Positions 6,127-12,828 of a DNA stretch of 13,913 nucleotides are shown here, one piece after another (positions within the stretch are counted from its first letter, which is position 1; each line of letters begins with the position of its first letter). The stretch is from Cellvibrionaceae bacterium. GTDB taxonomy: Bacteria; Pseudomonadota; Gammaproteobacteria; Pseudomonadales; Cellvibrionaceae. The notes under the pieces were generated by a model. The model worked only from the letters and a program-made list of their open reading frames with translations, searched no databases and had not been told where the DNA came from. The position numbers were made by a program, and so were the translations under genes. Location: the NCBI GenBank assembly GCA_025800435.1, contig JAOXRV010000504.1, positions 1 through 13,913 on the forward strand, read 5' to 3'.

Positions 6127-8715
6127 ATGGGTCGAGTCTTGGCATCGGTGTATCGGGCGCTAGTATTGCAGCGCCCCCTGTTGAGTTTATTGCTGATCGT
6201 ATTGCTGGCCCTCGTGGCTGCGGCGGGCCTGCCCAATTTTAAGCTCGATGCCTCCTCCGAATCCCTTACCTTGGAAAACGACGCCGATCTCGATTATTTT
6301 CGTGAGCTCTATTCGCGCTACCAAAGCGGCGATTTTTTAGTGGTTACCTACCGCCCCGATGCGGATCTCTTCTCCGATGAGGTGCTGGCTGATTTACGTG
6401 GCCTGGCTGACGACCTGGCTGAGATCGATGGGGTTAGCTCGGTCTTGAGTATGCTCGATGTGCCGCTTTTATACAGCCCTAAAATTAGCCTGACCGATTT
6501 TGCTGATGAGCCTAAGACCCTGATGAGCGATGGGGTTGATCGGGGCTTGGTTAAACAGGAGTTTTGGCACAGCCCTATCTACCGCGACATGATACTCAGC
6601 CCCGACGGCCGCACTACCGCGGTGATGGCCAATCTGAGCGTCGATCAACGCTATTTAGAGCTGGTAAAAGAACGCGATATTCTGCGCGCCGCCGATAAAC
6701 GCGGCGAGCTAGATGCGGCCGAGCAGGCCCGCTATGCACAGGTCAGTGCCGAGTTCTTGGCCTACCGCACCGCCGCCGCCGCGCGCGATAAGGCACGGGT
6801 TGCGGCGGTACGCCAGGTGGTGGCCAAGTACAGTGATAGGGGCGAGCTATTTGTGGGCGGTGTCACTATGATTACCGCCGATATGATCGATTTTATTCGC
6901 AGTGATCTGGTGGTGTTTGGGGTAGCCATCGTGCTGTTTATTATCGGCTTGTTGGCGGTAATATTCCGCCAGTGGCGCTTTATTATTTTACCCCTGACGA
7001 CCTGTGTACTCAGCGCGCTGTTAATGCTCGGCTTGGTCAGCTGGTTGGATTGGCGCCTGACCGTTATCTCCTCCAACTTTGTCGCGCTGCTATTAATTAC
7101 CACCCTGGCCATTACCATTCACTTGGTGGTGCGCTTTCGTGAATCTTACGGTGAGCACCGCAACTGGACCAAGCAGCAGCTGGTGGTGGATATGGTGCAC
7201 TATATGTTGCGCCCCTGCCTGTTTACGGTATTGACCACGGTGGTGGCCTTTGCCTCATTGGTGGTGAGCGGGATACGCCCGGTCATCGACTTCGGCTGGA
7301 TGATGACCATCGGCCTGGTGGTGGGTTTTTGTATGGCTTTTGTGGTACTGCCCGCCGGCCTTATGCTGTGGCCCCTGGGCGATCCCAAGGACAACGGCGA
7401 CCAGAGCAAGGCCTTTACCCAACGCTTTGCTTATTTTGCCGAGCACCACGGCAGCTTGGTATTGGGGCTGTCGCTGCTGGCGGCGCTGGCGTCTTTTTAC
7501 GGCATGACCCTGCTAAAGGTCGATAACCGCTTTATCGACTATTTCCACAAAGACACCGAAATCTATCAGGGCATGGAGGCTATCGACCGGCGCCTGGGCG
7601 GCACCATGCCGCTGGAGCTGGTGCTGGATATGGCCCCTGAAGTGGCGCGGCCAAGCCCGGTTGTTGCCGCCAGCGCTGGCGATGAGTTTGAAGACGATTT
7701 GGCGGCGGATTTCGAAACGGCTGCCGAGGACGATTTTGGCGATGACTTTGGCGATGATTTTGGTGATGACTTTGGCGGCGCCAGCGAACAGCCCGAATCG
7801 GTTTATTGGTTTACCGGCGCCGGCCTGCGCGAGGTGGAACAGCTGCACGATTATCTCGAATCCCTGCCCGAGGTGGGCAAGGTGCAGTCCCTGGCGGTTG
7901 CCTACAAGGTTGCCAAAGACGTAAACGGCGGCAGTCTCAGCGATTTCGAGTTGGCAATTATGCGTCAGGCCCTGCCCGACAGCATCAACAATGTATTGGT
8001 TAAGCCCTATCTGTCGGTGGCCGAGCAGCAGACCCGTATTTCTATGCGCCTGGTCGAGACCAGCCCCGAGCTGGATCGCATGAGCATCGTCGACAAAATT
8101 CGTGAGCACGCGGTGAATGAGCTGGGCTTCGCCCCAGAGCAGCTGCACTTTAGCGGTATGTTGATCCTCTACAACAATATGCTCAACTCACTGTTCGATT
8201 CACAAATCACTACCTTGGGGGCGGTGTTTTTGGCCATTATGGTGATGTTTGTGATTCTGTTCCGCTCTCTGTTGCTGGCGGTGGTGGCCATTGTCCCCAA
8301 TATGTTGGCGGCCTTTATGGTGCTTGGCGGTATGGGCTTGGCCGGTATTCCTTTGGATATGATGACAATTACCATTGCCGCTATTACCGTGGGTATAGCG
8401 GTCGACCATGAGATTCATTACATTACTTGTTTTAAACGCGAATTTAAGGTCTGCGGCAATTACCTTGAGGCCATGCACCGCTCTCACGGCACCATTGGGC
8501 GGGCGTTGTATTACACGGCTATCACAATTATTGTCGGGTTCTCGGTGCTGTCCTTATCTGAGTTTATTCCCTCAATTTACTTTGGCCTGTTGACCGGCGG
8601 CTCGATGATTGCGGCGACCTTGGCATCACTGGTATTGTTACCTAAGTTATTATTAATTACTAAGCCCCTGGGGGCTGAGCGGAATCAGGAGATGAAAGCG
8701 AATGCTTCGCTATAG
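6127..8715 (+). CDS. RND-superfamily (MMPL-type) exporter, first gene of exosortase H operon
   Basis: Inner-membrane RND transporter of 862 residues, presumably driven by the proton gradient; the substrate is not known. The topology is the duplicated RND plan: TM1 at about 18-35, a periplasmic domain to about 258, TM2-6 at about 260-415, TM7 at about 444-464, a second periplasmic domain to about 690, then TM8-12 to about 850. GIAVDHEIHY (756-765) in the C-terminal half is a typical MMPL-family helix with charged residues inside the membrane. The size fits predicted exporters such as the HpnN class rather than the roughly 1000-residue AcrB pumps. No membrane-fusion or outer-membrane partner is adjacent. 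The second periplasmic domain contains an acidic insert (519-550) with four DDFG units. AGGAAGG lies 4 bases before the start. The gene overlaps xrtH by 14 nt, tying it to the exosortase. Confidence 0.88.
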   Translation: MGRVLASVYRALVLQRPLLSLLLIVLLALVAAAGLPNFKLDASSESLTLENDADLDYFRELYSRYQSGDFLVVTYRPDADLFSDEVLADLRGLADDLAEIDGVSSVLSMLDVPLLYSPKISLTDFADEPKTLMSDGVDRGLVKQEFWHSPIYRDMILSPDGRTTAVMANLSVDQRYLELVKERDILRAADKRGELDAAEQARYAQVSAEFLAYRTAAAARDKARVAAVRQVVAKYSDRGELFVGGVTMITADMIDFIRSDLVVFGVAIVLFIIGLLAVIFRQWRFIILPLTTCVLSALLMLGLVSWLDWRLTVISSNFVALLLITTLAITIHLVVRFRESYGEHRNWTKQQLVVDMVHYMLRPCLFTVLTTVVAFASLVVSGIRPVIDFGWMMTIGLVVGFCMAFVVLPAGLMLWPLGDPKDNGDQSKAFTQRFAYFAEHHGSLVLGLSLLAALASFYGMTLLKVDNRFIDYFHKDTEIYQGMEAIDRRLGGTMPLELVLDMAPEVARPSPVVAASAGDEFEDDLAADFETAAEDDFGDDFGDDFGDDFGGASEQPESVYWFTGAGLREVEQLHDYLESLPEVGKVQSLAVAYKVAKDVNGGSLSDFELAIMRQALPDSINNVLVKPYLSVAEQQTRISMRLVETSPELDRMSIVDKIREHAVNELGFAPEQLHFSGMLILYNNMLNSLFDSQITTLGAVFLAIMVMFVILFRSLLLAVVAIVPNMLAAFMVLGGMGLAGIPLDMMTITIAAITVGIAVDHEIHYITCFKREFKVCGNYLEAMHRSHGTIGRALYYTAITIIVGFSVLSLSEFIPSIYFGLLTGGSMIAATLASLVLLPKLLLITKPLGAERNQEMKANASL
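7729..7776 (+). repeat. Four in-frame 12-bp tandem units encoding DDFG
   Basis: Four consecutive 12-base units of the form GAY GAY TTT GGY encode residues 535-550 of the exporter. Similar acidic phenylalanine-containing sequence precedes them (DEFEDDLAADF). The units differ only at third codon positions, which suggests either selection on the protein or some age. Copy number could vary between strains. An acidic loop on the periplasmic side could bind cations such as Ca2+ or contact a partner protein; this is inference. Confidence 0.9.
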
Positions 8716-9214
8716 TGCATGGTTTTTTGGGCTGATGGTGGTGCTGTTTGGGATTGAGATGCTCAACCCAGTACAGCAAAATGTGATATTGCCCTTTACT
8801 GCGTTTATCGCCAAGATTTGTGCGGCTATTGTTACCCCCTTTGATGCCAGCGTGCTGGCCTATGGCAAAATTCTACAGAGCTCAATTAACGGTTTTGCGG
8901 TGTCAATCGAGCCCGGCTGTAACGGTGTGGAAGCCACTATTATGTTGGTGGCGGCCGCGGTTGCATTTCCCTCCACTATCAAGCAAAAATTTGCGGTGGT
9001 TGTGTTCGGCTTTATCGCCATTCAAATTGCCAATATTCTGCGTATTATCAGCCTGTTTTATCTGGGGCAGTGGAATATGGAAATCTTCGAGTGGGCCCAT
9101 TTATACCTGTGGCCGGTGTTGATTATGGTCGATGTGCTGGCGGTGTTCTTAATATGGCTGCGTATTATCAGTAAAGACGACCCGTCTCAACCCGCCGAGG
9201 CCAGCGCTGCCTAG
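8702..9214 (+). CDS. xrtH: Exosortase H-type membrane protease/transpeptidase
   Basis: Integral inner-membrane cysteine enzyme of the exosortase family, which removes C-terminal sorting signals from exported proteins and is thought to transfer them to a surface anchor. The 170-residue protein carries the family triad: C73 in PGCNGVEA, R114 in NILRI and H133 in AHLYLWP. Hydrophobic segments at about 8-22, 76-91, 97-120 and 135-154 place these residues near the periplasmic face. The short length, and a neighbour of XrtH-associated type, point to exosortase H, whose known substrates end in an IPTLxxWG-CTERM signal; none is encoded here. The start codon lies inside the end of the exporter gene (14-nt overlap) with AGGAG at 8687-8691. 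The next gene follows after 12 nt. The family call is firm; the XrtH subtype is from memory of similar proteins. Confidence 0.87.
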   Translation: MLRYSAWFFGLMVVLFGIEMLNPVQQNVILPFTAFIAKICAAIVTPFDASVLAYGKILQSSINGFAVSIEPGCNGVEATIMLVAAAVAFPSTIKQKFAVVVFGFIAIQIANILRIISLFYLGQWNMEIFEWAHLYLWPVLIMVDVLAVFLIWLRIISKDDPSQPAEASAA

Positions 9215-9226
9215 ACAGGAGTCAAT

Positions 9227-9859
9227 ATGAACACGGGTAAGTTTTTTTTACGCATTATTCTGGCCATGATCCCCTGTTTTGGCCTTTGGTGGTTTAGCGG
9301 CGATTGGTGGCAGCTGCCGGCCGTTAATATTACTGATTGGATTATGGCCGGTCTGTTTCCCGATTCCTATCACAGCATGCAAATACAAGACAGCGTGGTG
9401 CAGTTGGTCACTAACTGGGGCGAGGTGCAGGGGCGCTTGGTACCGGCGCGCAGCGCTGGCTATGCCTTGGCGTTTGAGGCAAATATGCGCATCCTGAGTT
9501 ATTCCATTCCCTTTTACTTTGCGCTGCAGGCAGCACTTTGGGATTGGCAGCCGAAACTGCGTATTTTGATTTCGCTGTCGGTGCTGTATTTGGTGATGAC
9601 GGTAAGCTTGGTGTTTCTTGGCGCTAAAAGCCTTATGGTCGGTTTGGGAGGGGCCTTTAGCGAGGTTAACCGCTTTTGGTACGCCAGCCCCGAGGCCATT
9701 GCCCTGGGCTACCAGTTGGCAACCCTAATGCTACCGGTGCTGGTGCCAGTATTTATGTGGGTGATGACCAACCAAGAAAAACTGCTGGAGCTATTTGTTA
9801 AGAACAAAGCCGCCGTTGCCCCGGCACAAGCCAGTGACGGCGAGAGCGAGGCTCAATAG
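9227..9859 (+). CDS. Exosortase H-associated membrane protein
   Basis: A 210-residue membrane protein, third gene of the operon. Hydrophobic segments lie at about 6-24, 92-109, 112-136 and 164-185, with a hydrophilic, probably periplasmic, region between the first two and a polar tail rich in Ala, Glu and Ser after 190. It has no catalytic motif that I recognise. It resembles the uncharacterised proteins annotated beside exosortase H in other gammaproteobacteria and may help XrtH assemble or recognise substrates; this role is inferred only from gene neighbourhood. AGGAG at 9217-9221 precedes the ATG. Its stop is only 18 bases from the opposing phoQ stop, leaving no room for a conventional terminator. 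Confidence 0.78.
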   Translation: MNTGKFFLRIILAMIPCFGLWWFSGDWWQLPAVNITDWIMAGLFPDSYHSMQIQDSVVQLVTNWGEVQGRLVPARSAGYALAFEANMRILSYSIPFYFALQAALWDWQPKLRILISLSVLYLVMTVSLVFLGAKSLMVGLGGAFSEVNRFWYASPEAIALGYQLATLMLPVLVPVFMWVMTNQEKLLELFVKNKAAVAPAQASDGESEAQ

Positions 9860-9861
9860 TC

Positions 9862-9880
9862 GTTATTCAGAGGTGTCCTA
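9862..9880 (+). repeat. 19-nt dispersed motif, copy 2
   Basis: GTTATTCAGAGGTGTCCTA differs from 603-621 by one base. It fills the convergent gap between the XrtH-associated gene and phoQ, and its last three bases are the complement of the phoQ stop codon. A location at a gene end differs from copy 1, which precedes a start. Confidence 0.55.
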
Positions 9881-11233
9881 GTGTTGCCGCCCTTGTACCG
9901 GCAAGGTCAAAATAAATGAGGCGCCGCCCAAAATGGGCGAGCGCCCCACTTCTAAGCTGCCGCCGTAAGCGCTGATAATATCGATAACCACTGCCAGCCC
10001 AATGCCCTGCCCAGCACTGGCGGTGTCGGCGCGCTGGCCCCGGTCGAGAATGACATTGCGATGGTTGCCTGCCACCCCTGGGCCATCATCTTCAATGCGA
10101 ATAACCCACTGGGTGTCGATTTTCTCGGCATCCACAAATACCTGGCGCTCGCCATATTTGCAGGCGTTATCGAGCAGGTTGCCCATCAGCTCCATAAAAT
10201 CGGACTCGTCGCCGTGAATATGGCAATCCGGTGGTATCAACAAGGAGAAGTCCTGCTCCTGGCGCTGGTAAACTTTGGTCAGTGCGCTGATCAGGCGTTT
10301 ACACAATTTGCGCAGGTCGATGGCCTGGTTGATATTGACCTTGGAGCCGAGGCTGGCTCGGCTCAGCTGGTGGCTTACAATCTCATCCATGCGCTTGAGT
10401 GGCTCGGATAACTTTTGTTCTAATTGGGGGTCTTGTTGAGCAAAGCCGGAGATAACCGCCAGCGGGGTTTTTAAGCTGTGGGCCAAGTCGTTTAAGGTAT
10501 TTTTGTAGCGCTCGCGTTGCTGCTGCTGGTTGTCGAGCACCAAGTTCAGGCTACGGGTTACTGGAATAATCTCGCTCGGGTAGTCCCTGGGCAATTGGCC
10601 GTCGGGGCTGTCTTTAAGGTGGTCGAGGTCGCGCTTAAGGCGCTGCAGCGGCTGCAGCCCCCAGCGCATGATTAGCAGTTGCGCAATAATAATAAAAATA
10701 CCCAAAATGCCCAGCCACTGGCCCAATTGTTGGCGGTAGCTGCGCAGCTCACTGCTCCAAAAGTTGCTGTCGTGCCAAATCACCAAGCGCAGCGGCAGGG
10801 CGTTATCGCCGGTTTCCCACTCCACATCAAAACTTAAGCTAAAGGCCCGCCCCAGCGGGGTTTCCAGCAGCTCGGTAAAGGTCTGTTGGCCGGCCTCTAA
10901 GTTGTCGGCGCTAAGTTGGCTGGGGGTGTCAAACAACACCGAGGGCGATTGCCACTGCAGGCCTTTATCGGTAAACACCCAGGCGTATAGGCCCGAGCCC
11001 GGGCGGTTAAAGTCCGGCTCGTCCAGCAAATGGGGCAGGCTTGGCTGGCCGTTTTTGATGTTGATTGCGCCGAGCAAAAAATACATCTGGCTGTTGAGGC
11101 GGTTTTTTTCCGCCGCGCTCAAACTGCGTTGAAAAGCCTGGTCCAGCATATAGCCGCTGAGGCCGAGTACCAGCGGCATCAGCAACAGCGAGGCCAGGAT
11201 AAAGCGTGAGGCCAGTGACTTAAATAGGCGCAT
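9878..11233 (-). CDS. phoQ: PhoQ-like sensor histidine kinase
   Basis: Membrane-bound kinase that senses an envelope signal and phosphorylates its partner regulator. The 451-residue protein has TM1 at about 11-30, a periplasmic sensor domain at 31-170, TM2 at about 171-190, and a HAMP-like linker. The dimerisation helix carries the phosphorylated H252 in DLAHSLKTPLAV, and the ATPase domain has an N-box GNLLDNACKY (351-360), DDGPG (382-386) and GQGIGLAV (408-415). The phrases SLKTPLAV, ALTKVYQRQ and GNLLDNACKY closely match PhoQ rather than other kinases. The dense acidic run that binds Mg2+ in the enterobacterial sensor domain is not seen, so the signal may differ. AGGAG precedes the start inside a small hairpin. 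It follows phoP after 49 nt. Confidence 0.9.
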   Translation of the reverse strand: MRLFKSLASRFILASLLLMPLVLGLSGYMLDQAFQRSLSAAEKNRLNSQMYFLLGAINIKNGQPSLPHLLDEPDFNRPGSGLYAWVFTDKGLQWQSPSVLFDTPSQLSADNLEAGQQTFTELLETPLGRAFSLSFDVEWETGDNALPLRLVIWHDSNFWSSELRSYRQQLGQWLGILGIFIIIAQLLIMRWGLQPLQRLKRDLDHLKDSPDGQLPRDYPSEIIPVTRSLNLVLDNQQQQRERYKNTLNDLAHSLKTPLAVISGFAQQDPQLEQKLSEPLKRMDEIVSHQLSRASLGSKVNINQAIDLRKLCKRLISALTKVYQRQEQDFSLLIPPDCHIHGDESDFMELMGNLLDNACKYGERQVFVDAEKIDTQWVIRIEDDGPGVAGNHRNVILDRGQRADTASAGQGIGLAVVIDIISAYGGSLEVGRSPILGGASFILTLPVQGRQH

Positions 11234-11251
11234 CCGTTAACTCCTACGGAT
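11232..11251 (-). promoter_or_regulatory. Small hairpin holding the phoQ ribosome-binding site
   Basis: On the minus strand ATCCGT and ACGGAT (11251-11246 and 11237-11232) form a 6-bp stem around an 8-base loop that contains AGGAG. The last two stem bases belong to the phoQ ATG. Such a stem could lower phoQ translation relative to phoP. The stem is short, so the effect may be small. Confidence 0.4.
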
Positions 11252-11282
11252 TAGCAGCGGGCTTACCGGCTTCCTGCAGCTG

Positions 11283-11963
11283 CTAGCCGCTCGCTTCCAG
11301 GGCAAAGCGATATCCCTGGCCGCGCACGGTATCGATGGGTTTCAGCTCGCCATCCGGGTCGAGCTTTTTGCGCAAGCGGCCGATAAATACCTCAATTACA
11401 TTGCTGTCGCGGTCGAAGTCCTGGTCGTACAAGTGCTCGGTTAACTCGGTTTTGGACACCAGTTTGCCGGCGTTTAAGGCCAAGTATTCCAGGGTATTGT
11501 ACTCAAAACTGGTCAGCTCTAAGCGCTGCTCGTTACGGCTCACGGTTTTGGCGGCGGTGTTGATCACCAGCGGCCCGTAGCTGAGCTTGGGACTGGCGTG
11601 GCCAGCGGCCCGGCGCAGCAGCGCATTGATGCGCGCCAGCAGCTCTTCGTTCTGGAAGGGTTTTACCACATAGTCGTCGGCGCCAGATTCGAGCCCCTCA
11701 ACTTTATCCTGCCAGTTGCCGCGTGCGGTCAAAATTAAGATTGGGTATTTCTGGCCCTGGGCGCGCAGCTGTTTGACCAGCTCAATGCCGTCTAACTCGG
11801 GCAGGCCCAGGTCGATAATTGCCAGGTCGTAGGGGTATTCGGTACCCAGGTACAAACCCTCTTTGCCGTCACCACAGGCATCGCTGACATAGCCGGCGGC
11901 CTTTAGTTGATCACAAATTTGCTGGCGAATATCGGGTTCGTCTTCAACTACCAACAGTCGCAT
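11283..11963 (-). CDS. phoP: PhoP-like response regulator, OmpR family
   Basis: Two-component transcription regulator of 226 residues. The receiver domain (1-117) has the acidic pair D8/E9, phosphoacceptor D51 in IIDLGLPELDG, T79 and K101 in VVKPF. The winged-helix DNA-binding domain (about 126-222) has ELTSFEYNTLEYLALNAGKLVS, DRDSNVIEVFIGRLRKKLD and TVRGQGYRF. These fit PhoP best and agree with the PhoQ-like kinase that follows. Reading can be extended 25 codons upstream in frame, but the start at 11963 gives the standard MRLLVVEDEP beginning and has AAGGGAAG just before it. It is the middle gene of a three-gene operon, 93 nt after the PepSY-like gene and 49 nt before phoQ. In known systems PhoP controls its own operon and envelope or Mg2+ genes. 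Confidence 0.92.
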   Translation of the reverse strand: MRLLVVEDEPDIRQQICDQLKAAGYVSDACGDGKEGLYLGTEYPYDLAIIDLGLPELDGIELVKQLRAQGQKYPILILTARGNWQDKVEGLESGADDYVVKPFQNEELLARINALLRRAAGHASPKLSYGPLVINTAAKTVSRNEQRLELTSFEYNTLEYLALNAGKLVSKTELTEHLYDQDFDRDSNVIEVFIGRLRKKLDPDGELKPIDTVRGQGYRFALEASG

Positions 11964-12001
11964 AGTTACTTCCCTTAATATGTTATTGGTCCAGTAGGCT
12001 A

Positions 12002-12049
12002 TTGAAAAACTAAGTGCCTTGCTGAAGCTGTCTTGCAAACGTTTTTCAA
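12002..12049 (-). repeat. 9-bp inverted repeat in the PepSY-phoP gap
   Basis: TTGAAAAAC at 12002-12010 is the exact reverse complement of 12041-12049, with a 30-base loop. It takes up half of the 93-nt gap between the PepSY-like gene and phoP. In the operon RNA it would form an AU-rich stem that could mark an RNA-processing site or lower read-through into phoP. It is not a terminator, as no U-run follows. Confidence 0.5.
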
Positions 12050-12056
12050 CAGCGGG

Positions 12057-12479
12057 CTAGTCGGCCACCCAGATATTTCTTACTTTGCCCGAATTGGTTA
12101 AAACCTTGACTGTATAGCCACCTTGGCCGCGTTGCAATTTAAGAATTTTTCCCTTGGATTGGCGCAACGCCTGTTGCGCGGCTTTACTGCGCTTGGCGGC
12201 GCTGTCTTTACCGTCGCTGTGCTCGCGGCTAACACTCTCGCGGCTAACACCAAGGACAGCTGGCTTGGATTTCGGTTCCAGGCTGGGTTCTGCCTTTGGG
12301 CTGGGCTCGGGCTCGGCGTTATTGTGTGCGGTGGCAGTCGCTTTTGGAGCCGTAATAGTACTCGCTTGAGCGCTATCCTGGTCGGCGCTGTCACTGGCGG
12401 CTGCAGCTGTCTGTGTGCAGTGGCCAGGGCTGGCAAGACACAGTAAAAGGACGGTACTGGCAATGAAAAGTCTGATCAT
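12057..12479 (-). CDS. Secreted PepSY-like protein, first gene of phoPQ operon
   Basis: A 140-residue protein with a signal peptide (hydrophobic 3-16), so probably periplasmic. C21 is not in a proper lipobox (PGHC). Residues 25-95 are low complexity, rich in Ala, Ser, Pro, Glu and Lys, and probably disordered. The C-terminal 45 residues (AAQQALRQSKGKILKLQ, then GYTVKVLTNSGKVRNIWVAD) have the helix-plus-strands pattern of short PepSY domains. Small PepSY proteins often precede response-regulator genes in gammaproteobacteria, where they may modulate the sensor kinase; that role is inferred here. A 15-bp tandem duplication (12223-12250) encodes VSRESVSRE. The ribosome site is weak, so the exact start is less certain than for its neighbours. 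Confidence 0.78.
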   Translation of the reverse strand: MIRLFIASTVLLLCLASPGHCTQTAAAASDSADQDSAQASTITAPKATATAHNNAEPEPSPKAEPSLEPKSKPAVLGVSRESVSREHSDGKDSAAKRSKAAQQALRQSKGKILKLQRGQGGYTVKVLTNSGKVRNIWVAD

Positions 12480-12670
12480 ACGGTTTGGTTCCAGTTACAG
12501 AGGCTGTGCCCAGCGCCGCAAGTTGTGGCCTTGTGCAAGACTTTAGCGGCGGCACAAGTGGCGGCACAGTTCGAGCTTTGGCGGTCCCTAGTCTACACCT
12601 TCTGACAGAGAAAAGGGATTTAAGATGCCAGTGAGCCTCTTGTCGAGTTGATAAAGACTAGCAAAAATGA

Positions 12671-12693
12671 CTGAACATTGGCTGAAACATTGC
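12671..12693 (-). promoter_or_regulatory. Candidate PhoP-box-like direct repeat
   Basis: On the minus strand CAATGTTTCAGC (12693-12682) is followed directly by CAATGTTCAG (12681-12672). This gives TGTTTC and TGTTCA half-sites 12 bases apart, against 11 in the classical PhoP box (two GTTTA-like hexamers). A poor -10 (TAGTCT, complement of 12655-12660) lies 11 bases downstream, the spacing usual in PhoP-activated promoters. This would allow self-regulation of the operon. Evidence is suggestive only. Confidence 0.35.
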
Positions 12694-12762
12694 CTTGTTT
12701 TTAACCACTTGTCGCTTGCGCCGCCGACTGGTCAGCATCTTTACAGCGCCTTGCTAAGCCTG

Positions 12763-12791
12763 CTGAAACCTGGGCGGCGAGCGGCTATAAT
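12763..12791 (+). promoter_or_regulatory. sigma70-like promoter of proA
   Basis: A perfect TATAAT at 12786-12791 lies 17 bases after CTGAAA (12763-12768), a 4/6 match to the -35 box. Transcription would begin near 12798, giving a leader of about 31 nt. The leader has no strong Shine-Dalgarno sequence. Confidence 0.65.
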
Positions 12792-12828
12792 GGCCGCCTT
12801 AAGCCAATACCCAAGCGACAGCCATAGC

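Larger units (their letters stand above)
12480..12828. other. 349-nt divergent intergenic region, PepSY-phoPQ / proA
   Basis: No convincing gene lies here. It must hold the minus-strand promoter of the PepSY-phoPQ operon and the plus-strand proA promoter (12763-12791). It also contains a direct repeat at 12671-12693 that may be a PhoP-type operator. Very short reading frames such as the one starting at 12625 (eight codons) lack support. Confidence 0.7.

Noticed and set aside
7513..8148. 211-codon open frame antisense to the exporter gene
   Set aside because: It overlaps a well-supported coding region including the DDFG repeat, and its protein has no recognisable domain; GC-rich codon bias explains it.
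9884..9904. TTGCCG / CGGCAA hairpin at the end of phoQ as a terminator
   Set aside because: It lies inside the coding sequence, has a 6-bp stem only, and lacks a U-run in either direction.
11964..12038. 25-codon N-terminal extension of the PhoP-like regulator
   Set aside because: It runs through the intergenic inverted repeat; the MRLLVVEDEP start is standard and has a ribosome site.
12491..12509. Possible third copy of the 19-nt dispersed motif (GTTACAGAGG)
   Set aside because: Only a partial match with gaps, too weak to count as a family member.
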